From Stella humosa (GTDB lineage Bacteria > Pseudomonadota > Alphaproteobacteria > ATCC43930 > Allostellaceae), in contig NZ_AP019700.1 in assembly GCF_006738645.1 (NCBI RefSeq), positions 4,446,001 to 4,510,000 of the forward strand: a stretch of 64,000 bases of DNA, written 5' to 3'. Position 1 is the first letter of the stretch. Each line of letters starts with the position of its first letter. Both the position numbers and the translations under genes were made by a program. The notes under the pieces are model-generated. The model had not been told where the DNA came from and made no database searches. It was given only the letters and a program-made list of their open reading frames with translations. Below, in pieces: positions 19,661 through 29,300 of the stretch.

Positions 19661-20959
19661 ATGTCCGACGGCGACGCCGCCCGGAACCAGCGGCCGCGCG
19701 ACACCACCCGGGCCAGCGGCCCGCGGGACACGACCCTGGCTGACGGGCCGCTGGGCGGCCTGCGCATCGTCGACCTGACGAGCGTCATCATGGGGCCGTT
19801 CGCGACCCACATCCTGGCCGACCTCGGCGCCGACGTGATCAAGGTAGAGGCGCCGGAGGGCGATTCGCTGCGCCACTACCGCCCGCTGCGCAGCCCCGGC
19901 ATGGCCGGCAACATCCTGAATCTGCATCGCAACAAGCGCAGCATCGTGCTGGACCTGAAATCAGCCGATGGGCGGCAGGCGCTGGACCGGCTGATCGCGA
20001 CCGCCGACGTGCTGGTCCACAGCCTGCGGCCGGCCACCATCGGCCGGCTCGGCTACGACTACGAGCGGGTGCGGCGGCTGGCGCCGGACATCATCTATTG
20101 CGGCGCCTACGGCTTCGGCGCCGACGGTCCCTACGCCGACAAGGCCGCCTATGACGACCTGATCCAGGCGGGCTCCGGCCTGGCCGACCTGCATGGGCGG
20201 GTGCATGGCGAGCCGGGATACGCCCCCACGGTCGTCTGCGACAAGCTGGCGGGCCAGGCGATCGCCACGGCGGTGACGGCCGCCCTGTTGCAGCGCGAGC
20301 GCGGCGGCGGCGGCCAGGCGATCGAGGTGCCGATGATGGAGACGGCGATCGAGTTCAACCTGGTCGAGCACATGTTCGGCTTCGCCTTCGAGCCGCCGGC
20401 CGACCGCGCGGGCTTCCCCCGCGTCCTCAACCGCCAGCGCCGCCCCTACCGCACGGCCGACGGCTGGGCCTGCATCCTGCCCTATTCCGACCGCAACTGG
20501 TCGGACTTCTATGCCTTCATCGGACGCCCGGAGTTCGCGAACGATCCGCGCTTCGCCACCCTGCCCGAGCGGGTCGCGAACATCGGCGTGCTCTACGGCC
20601 TGATCGTCGAGGAGGCGCCCAACCACACGACCGCCGAATGGGTCGCCTTCTGCGACCGGGCCAGCATCCCCTGCATGCCGGTGCTGGCGCTGGACGACCT
20701 GCCGGACGACCGGCACATCCAGGCGGTCGGGCTGTTCACGGTGATGGAGCACCCGACCGAGGGGGCCTATCGGGCGATCCGCCGGCCGGTGAACTACAGC
20801 GCCGCCCCCTTCCGCATCCGCCGCCATGCCCCGCGCCTGGGCCAGCACACGGCCGAGGTGCTGGCCGAGCTGGGCCTTGGACCCGACGACACGCAGCACC
20901 CGACCGACACCGGCGCCGAGCAACGGCGCGAGCCCACCGAAACCGGAGGAAACCGATGA
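19661..20959 (+). CDS. CaiB/BaiF (family III) CoA-transferase
   Basis: The 432-residue protein is a family III CoA-transferase, which moves CoA between carboxylic acids. It has [29 protein letters not shown] near residue 45. It continues with [20 protein letters not shown], and with [24 protein letters not shown] near 150, which holds the catalytic aspartate. The ATG at 19661 follows AGGAGG by 11 bases. The first 25 residues are polar and unlike the family core. Its stop overlaps the start of a binding-protein gene, and a PhyH-type oxygenase follows, which suggests a small acid-degradation operon. The substrate is unknown. Confidence 0.9.
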   Translation: MSDGDAARNQRPRDTTRASGPRDTTLADGPLGGLRIVDLTSVIMGPFATHILADLGADVIKVEAPEGDSLRHYRPLRSPGMAGNILNLHRNKRSIVLDLKSADGRQALDRLIATADVLVHSLRPATIGRLGYDYERVRRLAPDIIYCGAYGFGADGPYADKAAYDDLIQAGSGLADLHGRVHGEPGYAPTVVCDKLAGQAIATAVTAALLQRERGGGGQAIEVPMMETAIEFNLVEHMFGFAFEPPADRAGFPRVLNRQRRPYRTADGWACILPYSDRNWSDFYAFIGRPEFANDPRFATLPERVANIGVLYGLIVEEAPNHTTAEWVAFCDRASIPCMPVLALDDLPDDRHIQAVGLFTVMEHPTEGAYRAIRRPVNYSAAPFRIRRHAPRLGQHTAEVLAELGLGPDDTQHPTDTGAEQRREPTETGGNR

Positions 20960-22167
20960 TGAAGACCCCTGTCGCGGCAGCCCTGGCGACCGCCCTGCTG
21001 GCCAGCTCCGCCATGGCCGACATATCCGGCGGCATCGTGCGGCTGGGCGTGCTGAACGACCAGTCGGGCATCTATGCCGATTTCGGCGGCAGAGGCTCGG
21101 TCATCGCGGCCCAGCTCGCGGTCGAGGATTTCGGCGGCAAGGTGTTGGGCAAGCCGGTCGAGATCGTTTCGGCCGACCATCAGAACAAGCCCGACATCGC
21201 TTCCGTCATCGCGCGCGACTGGATGGACACCAAGGGCGTCGACGCCGTCCTGGAATTGACGACATCGGCCGTGGCGCTGGCGGTGCAGGAGATCGCCAAG
21301 TCCAAGAACCGGGCGATGCTGGTGACGTCCGCCTCGTCGGCCGACCTGACGGGCAAGGCCTGCACCAAGATCACCGTGCATTGGGGCTTCGACAGCTACG
21401 GCATCTCGTCGGTCGCGACCAAGGCGACGGTGGCGTCGGGCGGCGATAGCTGGTTCTTCATCACCGGCGACAATGCAGGCAGCCATGCCCAGGAGGACCA
21501 GGCGCGCTTCTTCCTGAAGGAAGCCAACGCCCGCGTCCTGGGCGCGGTGCGCCACCCGCTGGGCACGGCCGACTTCGCCTCCTACCTGTTGCAGGCCCAG
21601 GCATCCAAGGCCAAGGCGATTGCGCTCGCCAATGCCGGCGGCGACACCATCAACGCCCTGAAGCAGGCGGGCGAGTTCGGCATCACCCAGGCCGGCCAGT
21701 CGGTCGTGCCGATGCTGATGTACATCAGCGACATCCACGCGCTGGGCCTGAACACCGCCCAGGGGCTGAAGTTCGCCACGCCCTTCTATTGGGACCGCAC
21801 CGACGAGACCCGCGCCTGGAGCCGCCGCTTCATGGAGCGCCATGGCGGCCGCGCGCCGACGATGGTCCATGCCGGTGTCTACACGATGGTGACGCACTAT
21901 CTGAAGGCGGTGGCCGCCGGCAACACGGACGGCGGCGAGGAGACCGTGGCCAAGATGAAGGAACTGGCGGTCAACGACGCGCTCTACAAGAACGTGCGCA
22001 TCCGCGAGGACGGCCGCAGCCTGAACGAGATGCATCTGGTCGAGGTGAAGAAGCCGGCCGAATCCAAGGGCCCGTGGGACTACTACAAGGTGCTGGCGAC
22101 CGTGCCCGGCGCCGAGGCGTTCCGTCCGCTGAAGGCGGGCAACTGCCCGCTGGTGAAGGCCGACTGA
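20956..22167 (+). CDS. ABC transporter substrate-binding protein, Liv/Peripla_BP_6 type
   Basis: A 403-residue periplasmic protein. The N-terminus is a signal peptide (AALATALLASSAMA) with likely cleavage after AMA near residue 20. The mature part starts with IVRLGVLNDQSGIYADFGG, and matches the leucine/branched-chain-type binding proteins through to the end. The ATG at 20956 overlaps the CoA-transferase stop; GGAGGA lies 5 bases before it. No permease or ATPase gene is nearby, so it is an orphan receptor. It probably captures the acid or amide metabolised by its neighbours (inference). Confidence 0.9.
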   Translation: MMKTPVAAALATALLASSAMADISGGIVRLGVLNDQSGIYADFGGRGSVIAAQLAVEDFGGKVLGKPVEIVSADHQNKPDIASVIARDWMDTKGVDAVLELTTSAVALAVQEIAKSKNRAMLVTSASSADLTGKACTKITVHWGFDSYGISSVATKATVASGGDSWFFITGDNAGSHAQEDQARFFLKEANARVLGAVRHPLGTADFASYLLQAQASKAKAIALANAGGDTINALKQAGEFGITQAGQSVVPMLMYISDIHALGLNTAQGLKFATPFYWDRTDETRAWSRRFMERHGGRAPTMVHAGVYTMVTHYLKAVAAGNTDGGEETVAKMKELAVNDALYKNVRIREDGRSLNEMHLVEVKKPAESKGPWDYYKVLATVPGAEAFRPLKAGNCPLVKAD

Positions 22168-22198
22168 GCGGCCCCTTACGCCCCGAGAGGAGGAAAGC

Positions 22199-23098
22199 AT
22201 GAAGCCCGAAGACGTGCTGAAGCATCCGCCGCTGGTGCTGACCCAGGCGCAGCGCCAGTCCTACTTCGACAATGGCTACCTGGTGGTGCCGGACTACGTG
22301 CCGGCCGCCTGGCTCGCCCGGCTGGCGGCGGCCACCAACGACATGCTGGACCGCAGCCGCAGCGTCACCCGGTCCGACGACGTGTTCACGCTGGAGGAAG
22401 GGCATTCGCCGGCCGACCCGCGCCTGCACCGGGTGACCAGCCCGCAGGACCACCACCCGACCTTCTGGGAGTTCATGTGCGACCCGGTGATGACCGACCT
22501 GGCCGCCGACGTCGTCGGCCCCGACGTGAAGTTCCACCACGCCAAGCTGAACGTGAAGTCGGGCAAGGGCAGCCGCGGCTTCAAGTGGCACCAGGACATC
22601 CAGGCCTGGCCGCACACCGACTTCAGCCCGGTGTCGATCGGTGTCTATCTGGAAGGCTGCGGGCCGGACCAGGGGCCGCTGTCCTTCGCTCCCGGCAGCC
22701 ACCAGGGGCCGCTCTACAGCATGTATGACGATAGCGGCGCCTTCGTCGTGCGCATCCGCGACGAGGACCTGGCCTGGATGACCCCGGACAAGGTGGACGC
22801 CCCCACCGGCGGCCCAGGCACCGCCATCCTGCTGAACTGCCGCACCGTCCACGGATCGACGCCGAACCGCTCGCTGAAGCCGCGGCCGCTGCTGCTGCCG
22901 GTCTATTCCTCGGCCGATTCCTTCGCCTACACGCCGAGCCCGATCACCAGCCCGCACCAGGGCGACATCGTGCGCGGCCAGCCGGCCAAGTATGCCAGCT
23001 TCGACACCCGGCCCTGCGAGCTGCCGCCCGACTGGCGCGCCGGCTATCGCACGGCCTGGACCTACCAGAAGGAAGAGGAGGCGCGGCGGGCCATGTAG
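22199..23098 (+). CDS. Phytanoyl-CoA dioxygenase (PhyH)-family oxygenase
   Basis: The 299-residue protein has the PhyH fold of iron/2-oxoglutarate oxygenases. The ligands are visible: H-x-D in FKWHQDIQAWPH near residue 138 and the distal histidine in NCRTVHGSTPNRS near 218. A conserved arginine region (KPRPLLLPVYSSAD) follows. AGGAGGAAAGC directly before the ATG at 22199 is a strong ribosome-binding site. It lies 31 bases after the binding-protein gene in the same direction, so it is probably the oxidative step of the same operon. Confidence 0.88.
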   Translation: MKPEDVLKHPPLVLTQAQRQSYFDNGYLVVPDYVPAAWLARLAAATNDMLDRSRSVTRSDDVFTLEEGHSPADPRLHRVTSPQDHHPTFWEFMCDPVMTDLAADVVGPDVKFHHAKLNVKSGKGSRGFKWHQDIQAWPHTDFSPVSIGVYLEGCGPDQGPLSFAPGSHQGPLYSMYDDSGAFVVRIRDEDLAWMTPDKVDAPTGGPGTAILLNCRTVHGSTPNRSLKPRPLLLPVYSSADSFAYTPSPITSPHQGDIVRGQPAKYASFDTRPCELPPDWRAGYRTAWTYQKEEEARRAM

Positions 23099-23110
23099 CC
23101 GCCCGGCGCC

Positions 23111-23680
23111 TCAGCCGGTCTCCAGCTCGCTGTCCCAGTAGAGGAAGTCACGCCAGCTCTCATGCAGGTAGCCGGGCGGAAAGGACCGCCCGTGCTCCTG
23201 CAAAAGGTGCGTCGTGGGCTGGGCCGCGCGCACCCGGGGCCACATGCCCACCTCGCGCGGCAGGTGGCTGCCCTTCAGCAGGTTGCAGCCGCCGCACGCA
23301 GTGACGACGTTCTCCCACGTCGTCCGGCCGCCGCGCGAACGCGGGATGACGTGATCGAAGGTCAGCTCGTGCGTCGGGAAATGCCCGCCGCAATACTGGC
23401 AGTGGAAGCGGTCCCGCAGGAACACGTTGAAGCGCGTGAAGGCCGGCCGCCGCTCGGTCGCGACATAGTCCTTCAGCGAGATGACGCTGGGCAGCCGCAT
23501 CTCGAAGGTGGGCGAGCGGATCACCCGGTCGTACTGCGAGACGATGTTGACCCGGTCGAGGAACACGGCCTTCACCGCGTCCTGCCACGACCATAGCGAC
23601 AAGGGAAAGTAGCTCAGCGGACGGAAGTCCGCATTCAGCACCAGTGCGGGACACGCCTCTATCGACACGGGGACGGTCAC
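23111..23680 (-). CDS. HNH endonuclease-family protein
   Basis: The 189-residue protein has an N-terminal region common in alphaproteobacteria (ACPALVLNADFRPLSYFPLS). An HNH nuclease core follows: CQYCGGHF near residue 93, then LTFDHVIPRSRGG, WENVV and CGGCN. The four cysteines are the usual structural zinc site. Its cellular role is unknown; no restriction or mobile genes lie nearby. The start is GTG 23680; a second GTG four codons later (23668) has better spacing from GGGAGG. It is convergent with the PhyH gene at 12 bp. Confidence 0.88.
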   Translation of the reverse strand: MTVPVSIEACPALVLNADFRPLSYFPLSLWSWQDAVKAVFLDRVNIVSQYDRVIRSPTFEMRLPSVISLKDYVATERRPAFTRFNVFLRDRFHCQYCGGHFPTHELTFDHVIPRSRGGRTTWENVVTACGGCNLLKGSHLPREVGMWPRVRAAQPTTHLLQEHGRSFPPGYLHESWRDFLYWDSELETG

Positions 23681-23941
23681 CCTCCCTGTCAGGCCATGAA
23701 CGGGCAGCGGGCGGATGGCAGGACCATCCGACAGCGCCCCTTAGCACGCTAGTCGTGACAGACAGATAACGGAACCCCCCATGCAGGACAACTCGGCTGC
23801 GCGCTCGGGGCCAGGATGGTCCGTGCGCACCACGACTGCCGGTCACGGCCACCGGCATCCCTCACCCTGAGCGCGGAGTGCAGCGCAGCGGAACGAGCAG
23901 TCGAAGGGCGCACCCACGGCAGCGTCCCACCGCCCGCGGCA
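23681..23941. other. 261-bp spacer with the HNH promoter and a REP-like element
   Basis: No gene was recognised. The right half contains the REP-like sequence annotated separately. The left half (23690-23780) must hold the promoter of the HNH gene on the minus strand. Confidence 0.4.
23871..23915. repeat. REP-like intergenic element
   Basis: The stretch beginning CACCCTGAGCGCGG and ending AGTCGAAGGGCGC resembles the short extragenic CCCTGAGC...GTCGAAGGG elements that are scattered through many alphaproteobacterial genomes. Here it includes an extra purine-rich middle. It sits just past the end of the esterase gene. Only one copy is visible in this window. Confidence 0.5.
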
Positions 23942-24595
23942 CTACCCGCTGAATCGCTCCGTGAGGAAGGCGATCGCCTGGGCGATGCCGGGCTCGTCGA
24001 TCGAATGACCGAGGCCGGGGCGCCGCTCGGCCGTGACGGCGATGCCCGCCGCCTTCAGGGCATTGGCCGACAGCTCCAGGGAATCAAACGGCACGATCTG
24101 GTCGGCGTCGCCATGGATCAGCAGCACCGGCGGGCGCGAGCGGACATCGGCCGGCAGGCTGGCAGCGGCCAGCAGGCGACCGGAGTAGCCGACCACGCCC
24201 GCCACCGCCTCTGCCCGCCGCGGCGCCACATGCAGCGCCATCATCGTCCCCTGCGAGAAGCCCACCAGCGCCAGCCGGTCGGCGCCCAGGCCGAGCTTGG
24301 CGAGCAGGTCGTCGATATAGGCATCGAGCAGCGGGGCCGCGGCCTGGACGCCCGCCAGCATCATCGCCGGGCTGCGGTCCTGGAGGCTGAACCACTGGTA
24401 GCCATAGGGGGCCATGTCGCAGGGAAAGGGTGCGTCCGGCGCGGCGAAGGCGGCGTGCGGCAGGGCCTGGGCGAAATAGGGAGCAAGCCCGATCAGGTCG
24501 TTGCCGTCGGCCCCCAGCCCGTGCAGGAACACCACGACCTCGCGCGCCGGGCCACCGGCGGCGGGGCCCATCGTCGGGCCGGAAAGCTGCATCAT
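23942..24595 (-). CDS. Alpha/beta-hydrolase, carboxylesterase/phospholipase family (YpfH-like)
   Basis: The 217-residue protein is a small alpha/beta-hydrolase of the carboxylesterase-2 group. The oxyanion region is VFLHGLGADGNDLIGL near residue 22. The nucleophile serine is in LVGFSQGTMMAL near residue 115. The acid is in IHGDADQIVPF near 162, and the catalytic histidine in RRPGLGHSIDEPG near 195. No signal peptide is seen, so it is cytoplasmic. The substrate cannot be predicted. It is divergent from gluQ. Confidence 0.9.
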   Translation of the reverse strand: MMQLSGPTMGPAAGGPAREVVVFLHGLGADGNDLIGLAPYFAQALPHAAFAAPDAPFPCDMAPYGYQWFSLQDRSPAMMLAGVQAAAPLLDAYIDDLLAKLGLGADRLALVGFSQGTMMALHVAPRRAEAVAGVVGYSGRLLAAASLPADVRSRPPVLLIHGDADQIVPFDSLELSANALKAAGIAVTAERRPGLGHSIDEPGIAQAIAFLTERFSG

Positions 24596-24656
24596 TCGAC
24601 CGGTCTCCCCATGTAATGTTCGGCCCCCGTCCTAACGGAATTCGCCCGCCGCCGCC

Positions 24657-25511
24657 ATGATCGAGGCTTCCCAGCCGCCAGTCGTCACGCGCTTCGCGCC
24701 CAGCCCGACCGGCCGGCTGCATCTGGGCCATGCCCATTCCGCGCTGGCCGGCTGGCGGGCGGCCCGCCGGGCGGGCGGCCGCTTCCTGCTGCGCATCGAG
24801 GACATCGACCCGGGCCGCTGCCGGCCGGAATTCGTCGACGGCATCCTGGAGGACCTGGCCTGGCTGGGACTCGACTGGGACGGGCCCGTACGGGTGCAGT
24901 CGCGCCACCTGGCCGAGTATCGCCACGCTCTCGACCGGCTGGCGGCGGACGGCCTGACCTACCCCTGCTTCTGCACCCGCGCCGAGATCCAGGCCGAGAT
25001 CGCGCGCGCCGGTGCCGCCCCCCATGGGGCCGAGGGGCCGGTCTATCCCGGCACCTGCCGCGGCCTCGCCCCGGGCGAGCGCCGGCGGCGGCTGGATGCG
25101 GGGCAGAACCACGCCATACGCCTGGACGTGGCCCGGGCCATGGCATGCACGGGCGGGCTGGCTTGGCGCGATCGGCGGGCAGGCGCGCAGACGGCCCGGC
25201 CGGACCTGCTGGGCGACGTGGTGCTGGCACGCAAGGATGCACCCGCCAGCTATCACCTGGCGGTCACGCTCGACGATGCGGTGCAGGGGGTGACGCTGGT
25301 GACGCGCGGCGTCGACCTGTTCGAGGCGACGCACATCCATCGGCTGCTGCAGGCACTGCTGGGCCTGCCCGTGCCGGAATGGGACCACCACGCGCTGCTG
25401 ACCGATGCGGCGGGCCGGCGCTACGCCAAGCGCGACCAGGCCGTCACCCTGGCGGCGATGCGCCAGGCGGGAATGACGCCGGCCGAAGTCCTGGCCATGG
25501 CCGGCGGCTGA
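24657..25511 (+). CDS. gluQ: Glutamyl-Q tRNA(Asp) synthetase (GluQ)
   Basis: GluQ attaches glutamate to the queuosine base of tRNA(Asp). The 284-residue protein is the catalytic half of a glutamyl-tRNA synthetase without the anticodon-binding domain. The HIGH-type motif is RFAPSPTGRLHLGHA near residue 12. A zinc site appears as CFCTR near residue 103 and YPGTC about 25 residues later. The KMSKS loop is degenerate (RRYAKRDQA), as usual in this family. The stop touches the stop of the convergent Nudix gene with no gap. Confidence 0.94.
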   Translation: MIEASQPPVVTRFAPSPTGRLHLGHAHSALAGWRAARRAGGRFLLRIEDIDPGRCRPEFVDGILEDLAWLGLDWDGPVRVQSRHLAEYRHALDRLAADGLTYPCFCTRAEIQAEIARAGAAPHGAEGPVYPGTCRGLAPGERRRRLDAGQNHAIRLDVARAMACTGGLAWRDRRAGAQTARPDLLGDVVLARKDAPASYHLAVTLDDAVQGVTLVTRGVDLFEATHIHRLLQALLGLPVPEWDHHALLTDAAGRRYAKRDQAVTLAAMRQAGMTPAEVLAMAGG

Positions 25512-26357
25512 TCAGCGGCGCAGGCCGCGGCAGATAGCCAGGTAGTCCGGATCCTCGGGCCGCAGGATGCCGTGGCGCACGAAGAAGTCGATCAGGGTCA
25601 CGTTGACGTTGAACTTCACCTGGTCGGTGTCGCGCACCAGGGCCAGCACGTCGGCCGCCGGCATCAGGGCGAAGTCGACGATCTCGCCGTCGTTGGGCCG
25701 CGGTTCCAGCCCTTCGGGCATCTCCAGGTCATAGACATAGAGCAGGTCCTCGCGCAGGCCGTCCTCGCGCTCCATGACATAGGTGACGATGCCGGCGGCA
25801 TGGGCGCCGCGCATCGCCTCCGGCGGCAGCGAGGCTTCCTCGCCCGCTTCCTTCACCAGGGTCGCCCAAGGGCCGTAGCCGGCGCCGACCCCGCCCGCCA
25901 CCATGTTATCCAGCTTGTCGGGGTCGATCTTCTTGTCGGGCGCACGGCGCGCGATCCACAGATGCAGGCCGTCCGCCCGGCGCACGAAGCCGTTCAGGTG
26001 CACGCCGGCCGCCCGCACGCCGAAGCGTGGCAGGGCACCGCGGTCGATGCGCAGCAGCGGCCGGTCGCCATCCTCGGCCATCACGTCGAACCATTCGCCG
26101 CGCCAGCCGGGTATCAACCCATCCGCCACCAGCCGGCGGCCGACCAGTGCCACCGCCGCCGTCAGCGTGTCGGTATCAACGGCATCCGGCGTCAGTCGCA
26201 CGGCGTCGCCATCCACCCGAAAGACGGCCGGGAACGCGGCCAGGACCGGTGCGAAGTCGTCGCGCACCCGGCCGACCCGCCGCCCGGCCAGCAGCAGCGG
26301 CCGGAAGCGTTCCGGCCGCCAGCGGTTCACCGCCTCGATATGGCGAAGGAGCGACAT
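25512..26357 (-). CDS. Nudix hydrolase with N-terminal DUF4743 domain
   Basis: The 281-residue protein joins an N-terminal DUF4743 region to a Nudix domain. The Nudix box is GGVGAGYGPWATLVKEAGEEAS near residues 152-173, written here only as its core. The REUXEE helix reads KEAGEE, with the metal-binding glutamates kept. Related proteins act on oxidised thiamine diphosphate or other pyrophosphates; the substrate here is unknown. The gene is just downstream of metH's end on the same strand orientation as metH (26362) and convergent with gluQ. Confidence 0.85.
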   Translation of the reverse strand: MSLLRHIEAVNRWRPERFRPLLLAGRRVGRVRDDFAPVLAAFPAVFRVDGDAVRLTPDAVDTDTLTAAVALVGRRLVADGLIPGWRGEWFDVMAEDGDRPLLRIDRGALPRFGVRAAGVHLNGFVRRADGLHLWIARRAPDKKIDPDKLDNMVAGGVGAGYGPWATLVKEAGEEASLPPEAMRGAHAAGIVTYVMEREDGLREDLLYVYDLEMPEGLEPRPNDGEIVDFALMPAADVLALVRDTDQVKFNVNVTLIDFFVRHGILRPEDPDYLAICRGLRR

Positions 26358-26361
26358 TCCA

Positions 26362-29300
26362 TCAGACCGAGAAGTACTTGGCCTGGGGGTGATGCACGAC
26401 GATGGCCGACGTGCTCTGCTCGGGCTCCAACTGGTCCTCGTCGCTCAGCGTGATGCCGATCTGCTCGCCGCCCAGCAGGCGCAGCAGCGCCACCTGGTCA
26501 TGCAAGTTGGGGCAGGCCGGGTAGCCGAAGGAGTAGCGCGAGCCGCGATAGCCCTGCTGGAGCAGGCGATCCATCTCGCGCGAATCCTCGTGGCCGAAGC
26601 CCAGTTCGGCGCGGATGCGCTTGTGGACGTACTCGGCCATCGCCTCAGCCATCTCCACCCCCAGCCCGTGCAGGTAGAGATAGTCCTGGTAGCGGTTGTC
26701 GGCGAACCATTCGCGGGCGACGTCGGACGCCTTCTGGCCGACCGTGACGACCTGGAGGCCGATGACATCGCGGGTGTCGGGCGTCGTCTGGTCGCGGGTG
26801 CGGAAGAAGTCGGCGATGCAGAGCCCGCCCTCGCGGTTCTGCCGGGGCAGATCGAAGCGCGCGACCTCGGTCGCCCCGTCGTCGCCGAACAGCACGACCG
26901 CGTCGCCCTCGGCGGCACAGCGCCAGTAGCCGTAGCAGGCCTGCGGCAACAGGATGTCCTGCTGCTGCACGATATCGAGCATGCGCTTCAGGGTGGGCTT
27001 CAGCTCCTGCTGCGCCCAGGCCATGAACTCCTCCAGCGTGCGGCCGTCCTTCCGGTAGCCCCAGTGGAATTGATAGAGCATGCGGTCGTTGAGATAGGGC
27101 ACCAGGGCTGCCACCGGCACGCGGGCGATGGTGCGCGGCCCCCAGAAGGGCGGCACCGGCACCGGCGTGTCGCGATGCAGCTCGGCCCGGCGCAGGCGGA
27201 TCTCCTCGGAATCGACCGGGCGCATGGCGCGCGGCTCGGCCGCCTGCCCCAGCACCCGCTTGGTGTTGGTGGGCCGGCCCTTGCGCTTGCCCGCCACCTG
27301 GGCCAGGTGGCCGTCGAAGGTGCCGGTCATCACCTTGTTCATCAGGTCGAGCCCGTCGAAGGCGTCGCGCGCGTAGGCGACGCGGCCGTCGGTGTAGATG
27401 CTGGTGCAATCCTCCTCGACATACTTGCGGGTGAGTGCCGCCCCGCCCAGCAGGACGGGCACGCCGATGCCGTTGCGCTTCATCTCGGCCAGGTTCTCGC
27501 GCATCACCACGGTCGACTTCACCAGCAGGCCCGACATGCCGATGGCATCGGCATGGTGCTCTCCCACCGCCGCCAGGATGTTGGCGATCGGCTGCTTGAT
27601 ACCGAGATTGACGACCTTGTAGCCGTTGTTGGTGAGGATGATGTCGACCAGGTTCTTGCCGATGTCGTGCACGTCGCCCTTCACCGTGGCGAGCACGATC
27701 GTGCCCTTTTCCTGGCCCTCGATCTTCTCCATGTGCGGCTCGAGGCAGGCGACCGCGCGCTTCATCGTCTCGGCCGACTGAAGCACGAAGGGTAGCTGCA
27801 TCTTGCCCGCGCCGAACAGTTCGCCCACCACCTTCATGCCGTCGAGCAGGAAGTTGTTGATGATGTCGAGCGGCTTGTGCGTCTGCATCGCCAGCGCCAA
27901 GTCGTCCTCCAGGCCCAGCCGCTCGCCGTCGACGATGCGCTGGGACAGGCGCTCCTCCACCTTCTCGGAGCGCACCTTCTTCACCGCCTGGGCCGCCTTG
28001 CGATTCTCGAACAAGGCGATGAAGGCTTGGAGCGGGTCGTAGCCCTCGCGCCGGCGGTCGTAGATCAGGTCCTCGGCGACGCGGACCTCCTCCTCGGGGA
28101 TCTTGTGCAGCGGCACGATCTTGCTGGCATGGACGATGGCGCCGGTCATGCCGCGCTTCATCGCATGGTCGAGGAAGACCGAGTTGAGGATGGTGCGCGA
28201 CGCCGCATTCAGCCCGAACGAGATGTTCGAGAGGCCGAGGATGATCTGGCATTCCGGCAGCTCGCGGGCGATCCGCTCGATCCCCTCCAGCGTCCACAGG
28301 CCGAGCTTGCGGTCGTCCTCGTTGCCGGTCGCGATGGTGAAGGTCAGCGGGTCGAACAGCAGGTCGGACGATGGCAGGCCGAAGCTGCGCGCGAAGTCGT
28401 GCAGGCGATGGGCGATGCGCAGCTTGGAATCGACGTCCTTGGCCATCCCCTCCTCGTCGATGGTGAGCGCGATCACGGCCGCGCCGAACCGCTTGGCCAA
28501 ACGCAGCCGCTCGGCCGCGTGGCCCTCGCCATCCTCGAAGTTAATGGAGTTGATGATCGGCTTGCCGCCATAGAGCTTGAGGGCGTGCTCCAGCACCGGC
28601 GTCTCGGTCGAATCGATGACGAGCGGCGTGTTGACCGCGCCGCGCATGCGCGTCACCACCTCGGTCATCTCGGCGATCTCGTCGCGGCCAACGAAGGCGG
28701 TGCAGATGTCGAGCGCGTGCGAGCCCTCGCGCTGCTGCTCGCGGCCCATCTCGACGCAGCCGTCCCAGTCGCCGGCTTCCTGCAACTCGCGGAACTTCTT
28801 CGAGCCGTTGGCATTGCAGCGCTCGCCGATGGCCAGGAACGCGTTCTCCTGGCGCAGCGACACCTGGCCGTAGAGCGAGGCCAGCGACGGCACCCAGTGG
28901 ACCGTTCGCTTGGCCGGCGCCGGCCGCGCCCGGCCGCCGGCGGCACGGCCGCGCAGCATCGCGTCCAAGGCCGCGATATGCTCGTTGCCGGTGCCGCAGC
29001 AACCGCCGACCATGCCGATGCCGTCTTCCTCAATGAAGCGGGCGAGCCACTTGGCGAGGTCGCCCGGCGCCAGCGGGTAGTGCGTCTTGCCGTCGACCAG
29101 CTCGGGCAGGCCGGCATTGGGCTGGATCGAGATCGGCCCCGGCCAGTTCTGCGACAGCCAGCGGACATGCTCGGACATCTCCTGCGGGCCGGTGGCGCAG
29201 TTGAGGCCCATGACCGGCACGTCGAGCGCGCGGATGATGGTGGCCGCCGCCGCGATGTCGGTGCCGACCAGCAGCGTGCCCGTCGTCTCCACCGTCACCT

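Noticed and set aside
19495-19743. Small plus-strand frame in the psd / CoA-transferase spacer
   Set aside because: Its first half is a short hydrophobic run around the operator and its second half is the CoA-transferase gene in another phase; there is no ribosome-binding site.
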